Assembly: GCF_000004075.3 (NCBI RefSeq)
Contig: NC_026657.2
Coordinates: 38,736,732-38,800,731, forward strand
Source: Cucumis sativus
Taxonomy: Eukaryota; Streptophyta; Magnoliopsida; Cucurbitales; Cucurbitaceae
Length of the DNA: 64,000 bases
Direction of reading: 5' to 3'
Shown here: positions 31,242 through 44,450 of the stretch, in pieces
How positions within the stretch are numbered: position 1 is the first letter of the stretch
Layout: the number at the start of each line of letters is the position of its first letter
The notes under the pieces: model-generated
Databases searched by the model: none
What the model was told of the DNA's origin: nothing
What the model saw: the letters and a program-made list of their open reading frames with translations, nothing else
Position numbers and translations under genes: made by a program

Positions 31242-32294
31242 CAACTTGTGAATCATATGTTGTAGAGGAGATAAAATGTTCATATTCTCTGGTGGCTATA
31301 TCCCCACAAGAAGTAGTTGGTAGCTTGGACTTCTTTTTCCGTCTCGAAATTCTTCTAGGGAAAAATACGAACGATTTGCTGCATAATCATCATCCTATAA
31401 TATGAAAATTTTCATGTTTGTTAAAGTTGTTTCTGTGTCTTTGGCATGATTCAATGGGCTTTTCTTTAACAGGTGAGAGGCAAATATGGGAAAACTAGCA
31501 GACAGAGGAGGACAATGCAATTTCACTCAATGCTATTTTATTAGGGGTGGTCAGGTCAGCCAGATGGTGAACAAGCAACAAACTAACATGTTCTTCTATT
31601 TTCTCCACCAATCTGACTTGACCATTGGTCACTCTCATGTGTATGAAATTCCTAACTGATAGATGCAGTTCATCTGCTGATGGTCATCTCCCTCCTCGCT
31701 CTCTTGTGCTCTTTCCGTTATTACGGTTGTATCATAAAGTCTTGCTATGCTGTATAGTGAAAGTTGTAATTTGTGTAGTTGTAACACCAAGGGTAGAGAA
31801 TTGAAATAGCGATTGTCAGTCGTCTTCGAATAAACTCAAGTTTGCGACTAGCCCGGATTCTTGTAAGCTCATGCTTATGCTATGGAAATATTTCTCTATC
31901 TTGCTTGCCTTTAAAGATTAGCTGCCTAACTCTTTCTTTGTAGACAAGAAAAAAAAAAAAAGTGGAGATTCTTGTCTGTTTTTATCTGTCAAGCCGCCTA
32001 CCCCATGGTCATTTTCAGATAGCCTTGAGCATTAAGATTAGATGGGGAGATTGCTCTTATTTTATATACTAAAGATAAATGCTGGATCACCAATTTTGGA
32101 AGATACCAAGATTTTTTTTCTCTCTTGGTGATGAAGGTTTTAGATTTTTTAAAAGATGTTCTTCTGGGTCATGTTCAATCTCTGTGGTTGAGAACTATAT
32201 TATATGTCTTCCCTATCTTGTGAATTAAGTTCACTCCATTTAACTGTTTGATTCAAACAGCCTTTATTATTCTAAACCAACCTAATTATAAAGC

Positions 32295-32790
32295 ATTTGA
32301 ACTAGAGATGTGCAAAAACCGTTGACTACACCAAACCAACGGTTTAGAAGAAGACGGAAACCGTATAGTTCGGTTCGGTTCACGGTTCAGGATCTCAAAA
32401 ACCACAGAAAACCAAACCGTATTTAATAAATAAGCCCATCTTTTGTGTTAACCCAAAATCATGAGCCCCAGCCCATTCTTGTTAACTCTTTTAAGGCACT
32501 CCCACCCCACCTAAACGTAATCATCTTCCTCCATCTCCACTCTCCACCCGCACTCCCTCTCCATCAAGTTGCTTCTCCTTGTTGCCGCCCCCGCCAGCCA
32601 TGGAAGCATTGTCATCGCCGCCGTGAGTTCTATCTTCTTCTCCGCTCCCTCCTTTTTCGCCGTCAACCATTAAATGAGATCTATAGGGAGTCGGACAAGG
32701 AATTAAAAAAACATCGGTTGTAAGATCTGAACCGATTCAGGTTGGTTCTGTTCATTGTTCAGGTTCGGAACCTCCTAAGTTCGTTACAAG
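32295..32790. repeat. CGGTTCGGTT-rich block, possible transposon remnant
   Basis: The block begins TAGAGATGTGCAAAAACCG, similar in style to plant hAT termini (TAGxGGTGTGCAAA). It holds several ACCGTA/CGGTTCGG copies at its start and GGTTCGGAAC near its end. No inverted terminus or 8-bp duplication was found. Confidence 0.25.
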
Positions 32791-34389
32791 TTATTAAACT
32801 TAGGAGTAATTAAAAAAAGCAAATTGAAATTGAATTGGTTGATCTTCACATTATTGTTGGTGTGTCTTCTTCATGATATAATCACCTTTGGGGAAGCTAA
32901 ACAAATTCTAGGTAAGCCTATAAATTAAACGGATCCATCAAGTTTTCATTTATTTGAACTCGAACTCATCAATTAAGATGAGTTGATAACTCAATCAAAC
33001 CGATTAAGTTGATAACTTAGTTCAAATCCTACGAATTGTGTTTAATTGATTTGATTGAATTTTTTTAACACGAATCTAGGTGGGGTCATTGCTTAGGTTA
33101 TAATAAAAGAAAAAGGAAAGAATCGTCTTCTCAAAAATGACTTAGAAATGAATAAAGGTCAATATGATATAGGTTTGTTCCATTGTGTTTTATGCTTTGC
33201 TCCTAGGAATTTTCTTTTTCTTCCCAACCAAATACATAATACATAACACTGCTCCTTTTTCCTTTCTTTTACATGCCAAACAAAAAGCCTATCTCTATGA
33301 TTCATCACTCAAACATTATGACACTAAATTAGTGTTTAATAAACTTCATATCAAGATATAGAAACTTGGCTTATAGTGATCAAAAAATTAATTATAAATT
33401 ATTGCAAAATGATTTTAATGACCAAAATAGACGTGTACTCATTTCCTCTAAGTATATGACTTTATATTAAATTTTAGGGTGCAATCAAAATTAATTAAAT
33501 TACTTACCAATTATGACAAAATTTTATAATATATTAACCCTAATATAATATGTCAATTAAAAGCAGTTTTAGACTCTAATAAATCTAAATTTTTTTAACA
33601 GTTTTGTTATTTGAAATGACTTTCTACCAGTTCCTTTCATTTTTAATTTCAAAATATAATTGTATATTTAAGTTGAAAAATTATTATAAAAGATAAAATT
33701 GTTAAAAATATTTATAAAATTTAACAAATTTTCAAATTTCTAAGTTTTGTAAATATGATTGACATCAAAACACCCAAATTTTTTCTATAATTTATAAATA
33801 TTTTCCTTTTGTTACATCTAAAAATGTTGTTTATAAATGTTATATCATACCTTTTTATAAAAATGCTTTAAATGTTCAAAAGTGATTACACTCATTATAA
33901 ATATGTTTTTTTGTTTACAACATTTGGTGAAGATTTTCTGTCAAACAAGTAAATTTCAATTTCTTTTGGGGAAAATTTATTGAAAAGAACTTATAAGTTA
34001 GTAATAAAAAAAAATAACAATGGTTTTAATTAATGAATTAAGATCTCATATGATATTATTATTGTAAAAGTAGTTTGAAGGCGCAAATAATGAATCTTCC
34101 TGGACTTTCTTGCAAATATGAAACATTTGAAAGAAAGGAAATGGAAAAAAGAGAGCATAAAATGAAGTAAACAAATGTTAGGGAAGAGAGAGGGAGAGAG
34201 GGAAAGGCATTGGATTCCATTTTGGGATTACAAGAGAAAGTCAACACTTAAAAATTGCCTCAAAATTATTATTATTTTGATTGTTAACATATTTTTATTC
34301 TCTTAGCTTTGTTCAGTTCCTATAAACTTCAAGTTTAAACGATTTTGTTTCGAGTTTTGTTTTTTGAAAAAAATAATAAATGACTTACC

Positions 34390-35205
34390 GATGAAAGATA
34401 CTGATAAGAAGATAGATTTTTATCAATGCATATCAATATCATTGGTTGAGACTGGTGGATTTTATCAGGGTTTATCGATAACACTTATATTTGCTAATAA
34501 AAGTTTAATAGTGTTTATCATTAATCAATTTTGATTTTTTTATTATATATATATTTTTGTGTATTTTATTATATTTGAAAACAACTCTAGATTAAAACAA
34601 TAAATAAAAGTTTGAGTAATTACAATCGTAGCGGTTTTTTTGAATAATAACTAAGAAGATAACAATATTTTCAAAAAAATTGCAAAGACAACAAATCAAT
34701 AATAGACAATATTTGTAATATGATCTATTAGTGATAGACTTTTATAATTGATAGAATTCGAAAAATTTTACTGTAGTTTTTGAAATCATTACTAATAAAT
34801 GGATAACAACAAATTAAATTTGATAAGTGAAGATAATTTATAAAACAAAGTAATCAATAAGCAAGTCAAAAATTATTAAACTTCAAAACATAGAAATAAG
34901 AACTTTTGTTTCTATATAATACAAAATGTGAATTAGGGTAATGCTTTAAAAAGGGTCCTTATCTAACATTCTTAGTGTACCTTCAAGATTTCTCTCTTGC
35001 CCTTGTTAAGAGGTTAAAAAATCATTTTCATAAGAATCCACGAAGTACGATGAACGACAAAATCTTTATGAAAACGAAATTTCAAAAGAAACAATGTAAG
35101 TAAATTTTTATTCCAGATAAATGTATATCAATGATAGACACTGATAATAAAATTCTATCAACTAAGTAACCAGAGTTTACTATTGATAGAAAAAAATTGT
35201 GCAAT
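34390..35205. repeat. Cluster of GATAGA-palindrome dispersed repeats
   Basis: Short inverted motifs occur repeatedly: TCTATTAGTGATAGA at 34724-34738, TATATCAATGATAGA at 35124-35138, plus GATAGATTTTTATCAATG and TTATCAGGGTTTATCGATA near 34410-34470. A similar motif next to ACAAAATATAACAAAT lies at 52880-52960, so this is a dispersed family. Confidence 0.4.
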
Positions 35206-38200
35206 CATGGAGGCAAAATTTTAAAGCTTGATTAGTAAAAAATTTGAAAACGAAATATGTGTTTGGTGGCAAATTCAAAATTTGAATTCCAATTTTAGAA
35301 AAATGTTAATCCTTATAGTCTAACAACCTTCGTAAATAGTCTTTACGAGTGAGACTATTTTCTTTGATTTTATCAAACCAAATGGACTAAATTCTTGTTA
35401 TAAATCATAATTAAAGACTAAATTATATCCATTTAAAACCACAGGGACCAATCTTGTAATTGAAGTGACAAATTTATATAATTATTGTTTTGTATTATTT
35501 ATAATTTAAAGGTTGATTTTCATAAATATAACCAACCATGAAAATATTTAGGGCCGGTGTAACAAAATGAAAAAGTCAATGAAATTGAGTATTTTTTTTT
35601 AAACATATGAGGTTTACTCATCCTTTTCATTGTCTTTTTTCTCTTCCGCTATTTTTTCTTTCTTTCCATCGTCTTTTTCTTTTATTTTTTTGCATTTTTT
35701 TTTGTTCAAACTGTTATTTGGTTCAAGATAGTATACCAAATATAAAAAATCTATTTTTTTTCAAAATGTTATTTGGTTTCAAATATATAAAAGATCGGGA
35801 AAAGAAATCCAAATATAAATGATAGTGTTCCAAACATAAACCACAAATTCTTGAAAAAAAAAAATCAATGAGATTTGACTACCCAAATCTAAATGATCGA
35901 GTACAAAAAAAAATATGAAAAAAAAATCAATAAAGGGAACTGAGTTTATAACTTGATGTATTGTATTTTTAAATGTTTATATATGTATTTAGTTTAATTA
36001 AGTTTTAAAAAATGTAATATTCAAATTTTGGATAAAATGAAAACATTAAAAAAAAATTGTTTTCAAAATTTGTATTTTTTGGATGACCAAATTCGAAAAC
36101 AATTTTCAGAAACATAATCTAGATTGTCTATCAAACACGCATTCATTGAATTCAGTAAATCTGAAAACATAAATAGAATTTAGATTCTCTACCAAACAGA
36201 CCCTTCACTTTCGACAATACTTTCATTAACTAAAAATAAACCCATACCACAACAAGTATTCAAACACTAGTTTTAATTATTTCAAATATAAAGTTTGTGT
36301 TTATTTGACATTTAAACTCGTAAAAGTATCTATTAGATATTTAAACGTTTAAGTTCGTGTTAAGTAATTATATGTGATTTATCTTTAAACATTCATTTTT
36401 GTATTAAATAAAATTTTTAATTTCAATTTTGTGTATATTCGACGTATTTAATCATTTTTAAAAAATCGAATTGTTATTTAGTTGTTCTAATCAACCTTTC
36501 TATAAAAGCTCAAATATTTAATCATTTTAAAAACTTTTCCAAAGTTAAAAAAAGAACAATCATTCACCAATCTTATCAACATAATTTTTTCATTTAAAAA
36601 TACTAAAATTAAAATTACAAGTAGAGTTTACAAAAATAGCAAAAAAGAAAAAAGAAAATTATATTAATAGAGTTCATGTTGCAAAAATGAAAAATTTAAA
36701 ATCAGATTACCGTAAATTATTAGTCATATTTGTCAAATTTGCATTATGCAAAAAAAAATGTTGTAAGCGGTTTTTTTTTTTATAAAAAAATTATCATCTA
36801 ATACAATTTTCCAAATTTTGAAACAGTTAAAAAATAAAATATTAAAACTATTTACAAAATATATCAAAATTGATAAATAGTTTTGTTTTTTATTCCTTAA
36901 CAATACATTGTTAAAGATTTTTGTATAAAGGAAAAAAGAGAGAGAAAGAGAAAACAACAGAAAAGGAGTTGAGATTTAGAGAATTTAGAATTATGAAAAG
37001 AAAAATTGAAGGCGAAGGTTTGACAAAATCAACGGAGCGTATGGTCAATTCTCCATTCTCACGCGCTTTTGATTATTTCTTTATTTCTTTCAATCCATCA
37101 CTTCATCACTTCATCACTTCATTCCTTACTTCTTTTCTTTTTATACAAAAAAAAAAAACAAAATGTAATTTAATTACGTTCCCTTCCAACTAAACCTATT
37201 TCTTTTCTCTTTCTAATTTCTAATTCTTTTAAATATTTTCTTTTCTTTTTTTTTTACATGAACAACTACGACCTTCAAATACACCAAAATATTCTATTAC
37301 CTTTACGTAATCGATGTGTTATTTTCTCTTTGTTCAAATCTTATTTTTAAAATTCTACTCGTTTCTTTTATTGTTGTTTTAAATTTTAGTCCAACTCATT
37401 TAAAATTTTGTGTTTTTCTTTTATAATCTTTTTAATAACATGTAGGTTTGATGATGTAATGTTTTAGGCATTTAAGGTATGCTTAATTGTCACTTTGTTC
37501 CGATTTAAGCCACTCTTTATTCGATCAAATCTCATAAATCATTTCGTTTTGGGAGAAGTTCACTAATTTCTCACTTAATTGTCAATTTTTTTTCCCTAAT
37601 ATTTATTGGCCAATTTAAGACTATAGGAACAAGTATAACTTTTACATTCACGTAATGTTAAAAAAAATTATATGTACTCGATTGCCTCGGGTCATTTCCA
37701 TTCCCAAGACAAGTTCGTACTCCACATTCGACTATTTTCTTTAAGATCAATTCAACTTTATAATAATGTTTTTCTAAATAAAACTTATACACATGTTTTT
37801 CATCAGGACTTAAAATATATTGTTGTTGAAGAATTTTCAACGATCTTGTTTCCACTAGAGAGAATCTCATCAAGAAAGGAATCCATTGTGATCTTTTGTG
37901 TATATATATATTTTTTGTACAGAGCAGTAGGAATCTTCTACCCACACGATATAGAAATGTCATGTTACAAGGATTAATTATGACCTAATTTTCTTTAAAC
38001 TAATATTGATATTCTATGTGATAACAGGACGATGTAGATTAATCATGACTTTCAGAGAGATGTTCAATGCACGAAATAGACAAAACTAGTATCATTGCAT
38101 GCTAAGCAAATTTGAAAGGTGAGGAAACAAGTTGCTGATTGAGAGGCTGACGACTTATTTCGATTCCAAACAAAAGGATTCACTGACAAACAGTTGCACA

Positions 38201-39717
38201 AACCTACAAAATACCGATGGAAAGTGTGTCGTGGGTGTTAGATTCTTGACATCCTTTTGAACCAACTAATTGACTCCCTTCTTCTACAAAACACACGTAC
38301 GAAAGTTGAACTCTGATGTCAATTGAAATCTCAACTCTCTTATAGGGGGTGTTACTTAGGTGATTCACGCTCAATTTGAGGTGAGTTATTTCTAGCCGAC
38401 ATGTGCTATACATTCCTTTGTTGTAAAACGATCAAAGACTTTTAAGATACAAGCTCTTTTATAATGACTCGCTTAGACGGTTAGCCTCCAAATTCGTATT
38501 CAACATCATTAGTTAGAATGGTTTATGGTTTGTTGTGATGTTTTGAATGACTAAATATTTTAATTAGTATGAAAATTGAAGGGGTTGTCATCACTTAATG
38601 TGATATAATTAATGTTTATAATTATTAGTTACGTGAACACCATTCTCTTCTTCTTTTTTTATTTTTTTAGTTCCTTTTGAATATCATGTCATCGTCTTTA
38701 GTACTAAATATAATTATCATCATCATCATCAACGTTTTAGGTAATATAATTAGTGTTTTTATTATTAATTAAGTTTGACCCTTTGAAATGTCGTAATTAA
38801 GCATATTTGGTGGCAAAACGAAGAGTCCACTTAATTACCTTTCCCCTTTTCACAATTGATGATCGGAAAACTTTACTAAATCATAACATTACATTACTAC
38901 TACAACTTTGTTTAATTCAACCAAATCCATTTACATTATTACAATTAAATCAATACCTCCCTTTTTAATTATTTCTTTAAAAAATATTTTAAATAAGAAA
39001 ATCCTAACAAATATTTTCAACTGTATCAAAATAGCATCGTCTATCCATAATAGATCACATGTAGACTTATATCATAGCCACCTTAGGAATGTAAGAATAA
39101 TTTGAATAACTCGAACTATCCAAAGATTTGAGAGGGAGAGAAAAAGGGAATAAGGAAGTTTCATGGTTGCCTTCCCCAACTCACAAGTGGTCGGTGATCT
39201 TCTCTATAATGCCAATGCCACGTGTCGAAATCGTGTATTTCGTCTTCAACATGTGGAGTTATTGCATGTTTCTCATTATTTATTATCACACTATTCTTTC
39301 AGCACAATCAACCAACATTGGACTCTTCACTTCTATCAATCCAACAAACTAATATTTGCTCTCTAATATTTTAAAAATTCGAGTTCGTTTGAATGGTATG
39401 TGAGGAGAAGAATTGAACATTTAACTTTAAATTAATAAATATTATATCAATTGAGTTATTTTAAGGAATTGTTATTGGAACATTTCTGAAAATTTAGATA
39501 GGAATGAAAGTGAAATCATAAAGAAGAACATAAAATAGAAAAGAAAAAAAAGAGAAAAAGTTTGGATGATTGATGGGAGAGAGAAAGAAAGGAGAAAGCA
39601 ATAGTAGAAAACACAAGAAAGTCAGCAGAGAGGAAAGTCCAAGTCCCACTTTGTGGGCAGCATTTTTCTTTTTAAATTCAAACCAATTTATTAGTTATTT
39701 ATTTATTTAAAAATTCA

Positions 39718-39747
39718 TCTTTCTTTCTTTCTTTCTTTCTTTCTTTA
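39718..39747. repeat. (CTTT)n microsatellite
   Basis: Six or more CTTT units upstream of the PP2C gene. Confidence 0.85.
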
Positions 39748-40514
39748 TTCTTCAAAATCATATAATAAAAAATAAAATAAATGTAATTTAAGAATGCCAT
39801 TTATGATAAAACAATTATTTTTGTTGGGGGTAAAATTATTGTAATTAATTTGCTTAGTTAGACTTCCAAAACGGTTGCATTAGGAAATCATGAGAGTGGA
39901 AATAAAGGCATCATCTGATTCCTTACCCTTTTTCAAACTTTCTCTTTTATTTATTTATTTTTGCTTTTTCATTGCACAAAATTATTTTTAAAAGAACAAA
40001 AAAAAGCTGTAGTTTGATTTTCTCTCTCTCTCTTTCTTTTAAAATTTTTATTTGATAATTTTCTTTTATTATTATTCAAATTGGCAACGACAAATTTAAG
40101 AACCAAAAACTGAAACAATAACAAATAAACAAATTCAACAAGAAGAAAGCTGGAGGCTGAAGCAGCGCCGCACACAACGAGCAGCAAAACCGAACCCAAC
40201 AGTTTTTTCTTTTTTCTTTTTTCTGCTTTGATTTGATCATTCAACCGGAAATTCAGATACTTTCTGGTACCCCTTTTCATTTCCTTTACTTTTTTTTTTT
40301 TTTACTTATTTTCTTTGGTTTTTACAGGGTTTTAGGGTTGTGTTTTAAGGGGTTTCTTTGTTGTTCTTCGTATGGATTGCTAATTTTAGGGAATTTGATG
40401 GTGCAGTTTGCTGAATTTTGGAAGTGGGTTTGATTCGGATTATCTATTTGGATTGGATTGTTGGAGAGGATAGATGTTTAGAAATTAGCAGAAGGGGATT
40501 TTGGAATTTGACTT

Positions 40515-43201
40515 ATGGATAAACTGTGCTGTTTTAATGCTTCATATTCTGGGGTAAGAACAAGCTTGTTTACCTTTTCTTTTCTTCTTCTTCTTTTTTT
40601 TTTTTTTTTTGGCTTTGTTTTTCATTCCTCAATTATAATTGTATTGTTTCAACCTTGTGGTCATTTTTGTATGTTGCTGTTCTGTTCTTGTGTTTAAGGG
40701 CTTCTTCTTTTTAGCAACAGAATTCTTGTAATTCTATCAAAATTCTGATGAACTAGGTAGACTTATGGATCAATCAACTCTTCAGATGGGTGAGGGAAAT
40801 CTTATAATTACAATCAAAACTCTGTATGATCATGGCATAATGCATAGCTTTAGTTTTCTATGTGTAGAGGGAATTTGTTTAGTTTCTTGTTCTCAAGCTG
40901 ATGCTGCCACAAAAACGAATGATATTTTGTATGGGGTTCTGTTCTTTGGTTGAATAAATGTTTTCTTTTCATATCTTATGTGAATCATCAACAGCTTATA
41001 AGTATGATACTTTTGTTGGTAATTTGGTCATGTAGATTAGATCCGCATTGAATTACGGTAAAGGAAGAAGCCATGAGGGGATAATCAAGTATGGGTTCTG
41101 CCTGGTTAAAGGGAAAGCTAATCATCCCATGGAAGATTACCATGTTGCTAAATTTGTTCAGATTCAAGAACATGAATTGGGACTCTTTGCTATTTATGAT
41201 GGTCATTTAGGAGAAAGTGTGCCTGCCTATTTACAAAAGCATTTGTTTTCTAATATCCTGAAAGAGGTAGGGTGTTAATTACCTTGAAACTTTCTAAGCT
41301 AATCATTCATATGGCTGCTCTTTCTATGGTTTTTATTCACTTTTTTCATTATAGGAAGAGTTTTGGGTTGATCCCAACAGCTCCATCTCAAAAGCATATG
41401 AGAAGACGGACCAGGCGATTCTATCCCACAGCTCTGACTTGGGTCGTGGTGGATCAACTGCTGTTACTGCTATTCTGATTAATGGTCAAAGACTATGGGT
41501 GGCCAATGTTGGAGATTCACGTGCAGTTCTTTCTAGAGGGGGTGAAGCTGTACAGATGACCATCGATCATGAACCGAATACGAATACGGAACGTCGAACC
41601 ATTGAGAATAAAGGTGGCTTTGTTTCAAACATGCCAGGTAACTTACATCTAAAGCTGAATGACATGCCAATTTTTCGCCCCTTATATTTTGTACTGATGC
41701 ACAATATGCGTTTGCTTGTTTTCCTTTGGCATTCATTTATCCGAGAAATTTGTTTAGCTTGGGTTCCTATCCAATTGTCATTCTTGATGAACTTCCAATA
41801 GTAGTTGATATCTTTAGAGATTTTAGAACAGCCAGCCAATTTGACCACCCCAGTTAAAAATTTAATTAATCATGAAGATGAAAATTGTCATTGACCTTCC
41901 CTCCATGTCCAAAGATGAAGAGTACAACTTAAAATTGTTTAAACCACTTTATCATTCTTTTTAATATCCTGAAAAGTTTATAAATATATTGCACTCCTAT
42001 GGGTTTGAACTGTAAGTCACGACTCATGATCATGTTATTAATTTATGTCAAAAATCCTGAGAAAAATCAAAGTTCGTGTGGTGACTTTTATGAAGTTTAC
42101 TCTTGAAGGTTTTGAGAAATTTTGAAAAAACACAACCAAACAACCTAAAACATTTGCAAAATTCATCCAAACTATTCTTAACGTTGACCAAGATTTTAGT
42201 CACATTGATGGGACAGAATAATTAGGAGTCCTCTAATTTAGGATTCTAATTTAGAAACAGCCATGATACAATAGGAACTAACGTGTTTTGTACTGTCCTT
42301 GTTTTCCTTTTGTGATTTTTGAATGGTTGAAATCACCATCTTTTGCAACTTTTCAAGTGCCTAATATTGAAATAGTGATAGTGAGGTTGCTTCCACAACG
42401 TTAGAATTCGTGTTTTTTTCTTTTTCCTCTTCTGGTTCATGTTGTGTCTTAGAGTACTAATGTAATGTTAAATTCACCGTCATCCATCAACTTCAATTTT
42501 ATGTTGATCGGTGATGTATTACGGTAATAATATAAGGAGGTCATGAGTTTAAGCTTCTATAAAGTTATTTTCTCCCCAATTAATATTAAATTTCACTTGT
42601 TGGACTTTTATCAAGTCCACAAGTGGGCGTTCAAGTGTTAATACAATATTAAATTTACCCTAACTCATCCGTCCAAGTTTTTGTGTTGATTCAGTATTTA
42701 ACATGTTTATTGTGTAAAACAGGAGACGTACCTCGAGTGAACGGCCAGTTAGCAGTTTCACGAGCATTTGGAGACAAAAGTCTAAAATCTCACTTGCGAT
42801 CTGATCCTGATATACGTGATATTAATGTAGATGCCAACACGGACATATTAATTCTTGCCAGCGACGGTCTATGGAAGGTGCTATTATCAGCTTTCATTCC
42901 TTTCTCTCTGCTGCATTGCACTAACACCTAATACATTAACAGCAGCAAAGGGTGCAAAACCAATAGACAACACAACAAATTTCTTTCATTACAAAGTTCT
43001 TTTTAAAAAAATCCATTTTTTGTCCACATTTTTCGCTCTTCTTACGTATGTGGTATGAAACAGGTCATGGCCAACCAAGAAGCTGTCGATATTGCACGAA
43101 GAATCAAAGACCCACTGAAGGCTGCAAAGCAGTTGATAACTGAGGCTTTGGAGAAAGAGAGTAAAGATGATATCTCATGCATTGTGGTTAGGTTTAGGTG
43201 A
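40515..43201 (+). CDS. Protein phosphatase 2C, short plant clade (PAPP2C/PIA1-like)
   Basis: Mn/Mg-dependent Ser/Thr phosphatase. Exons 40515-40553, 41036-41266, 41355-41637, 42723-42877, 43064-43201; 281 aa, the usual size of the minimal plant PP2C clade without extensions. Motifs in order: [16 protein letters not shown] (metal-binding Asp47), [14 protein letters not shown] (Asp68), [55 protein letters not shown] with [27 protein letters not shown] (Asp232) and [12 protein letters not shown] (Asp271). All catalytic aspartates expected for PP2C are present, so an active enzyme is likely. I believe it falls with the Arabidopsis clade that includes PAPP2C and PIA1, but the exact orthologue cannot be fixed here. 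The tiny first exon (13 codons) is supported by a GGG|GTAAG donor and exact frame. A 5'-UTR intron near 40268-40327 is possible. Confidence 0.94.
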
Positions 43202-44227
43202 TTTTAGCCTTCAAATTTTTTTTCTCCCCGCCAGATTCAGTATATAAATCCCAAATAAAGATTTTCCTTTTATGGAATGGAAATATAAGTATTAGGCCAA
43301 CAAAGTATATACACACGTTTTGGGTAATCCCTTGCAAAGGCTACGATATTTATAGCCTGAAAAAAGAAGAAAAAAACGGAAAAAATAATAAAGAGTGACG
43401 GATACCGTATGTGTAAATTTGATTAGGCTGATTATGTTTATATTTTTTGATATGTTCTTTCTTTTTTACTGAAGTTGACTGTGGAGTTTTGGTGTACAAT
43501 ATGATCTTATTTATTATATGTAAGGACTACGAAACCTTGTAGTCCAAGAATATGCCTTCATGTTTGATTTAACTTTATAGGGTGTTTGTTCTTTAAATTT
43601 CAATTCTTTTTCTTCTTTCTAAATGTGAAATGTTTATTGAGATGGGAATGAAATTTCATCCTTTTATTATATATATATATATGAAAGTCTTTCTATCTCT
43701 GAGATAATTCTTTTAGTCAGTTCATTTACGGAAACCATAGACCTTGTATTGTGTGTATCATAATACAACCATTGAACAGCATAGAACATTGCATGTAAGT
43801 ACATGTTATCTACATCTATAATAACATGTTAAAATGTAAATGCAATTTTTTAAAGTATGAGTTATTAGCAATAAACATAGCACATAATCATCAATACATA
43901 TTGTATATAAGAGATAGCTGATTGAACTTTGATTTGCAATATTTTAGTTCAACTATTTAACTTTTTTTATTTTAATTGTGTATCAATTTAAACAATGATT
44001 TAGTTCTTATGCTTTCAAATTTGTAACTATTTAGTCTTTCGATATAAATAAAATTTATCAAATTTTGATGTAAATATTATCAAGTTTTTTAGTTCCGTTG
44101 ATAAAATAGAGACTAGTTTGTTATAAAATTTAAAATTTAGGGATTAAATTGTTAAACAGCTAAATTGTTAGGTTAAAAAACCAAAAATGATTTTGATTAT
44201 TATTATTTTTTAAAAATTAGATGTTGA

Positions 44228-44450
44228 GGCCCAGTCGATATAAGCAGGCGAAGCCCACGTAAAGAGTAATAGCCAATAGCCATAGTTTAATGAAATTACC
44301 AACTTATCCCCACAGAAGCCATCGTCTAGGGTTTCAGACGCTCTATATATATATATATATTCATCACCACTCTTTCACAACGCAACAGCTTCTTTGAGTT
44401 CGAAGATCTCTCTGTCGCATTAGGGTTTCGTTTTAGTTTAGGGTTTCATT
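44228..44450 (+). promoter_or_regulatory. Ribosomal-gene-like promoter: site II, telo-boxes, TATA box
   Basis: GGCCCA at 44228-44233 and AGCCCA at 44252-44257 (site II-like, TGGGCC/T in reverse) are followed by a telo-box TAGGGTTT at 44327-44334. A TATATATA run lies at 44344-44361, then a CT-rich leader-like stretch with two more telo-boxes (44421-44428 and about 44438-44445). In plants this combination marks ribosomal-protein, translation-factor and snoRNA-cluster genes. No downstream reading frame from such a gene was recognised; a 12-codon frame at about 44501 (MSEIASSFGYKC) is the first ATG. Confidence 0.5.

Larger units (their letters stand above)
31930..40120. other. About 8 kb of gene-poor AT-rich DNA
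   Basis: No supported gene. At 32295-32790 there is a CGGTTCGGTT-rich, slightly GC-richer block, possibly an old hAT-like or retro-derived insertion; its short open frame (32445-32723) is low-complexity and not recognised. Several TCTATCANNGATAGA-type palindromes lie at 34390-35205. A CTTT microsatellite is near 39718-39747. The block at about 38090-38480 has balanced composition but no long frame. Confidence 0.5.

Noticed and set aside
39128..39366. Two overlapping plus-strand frames upstream of PP2C
   Set aside because: Unrecognised, low support, in AT-rich DNA; probably chance.
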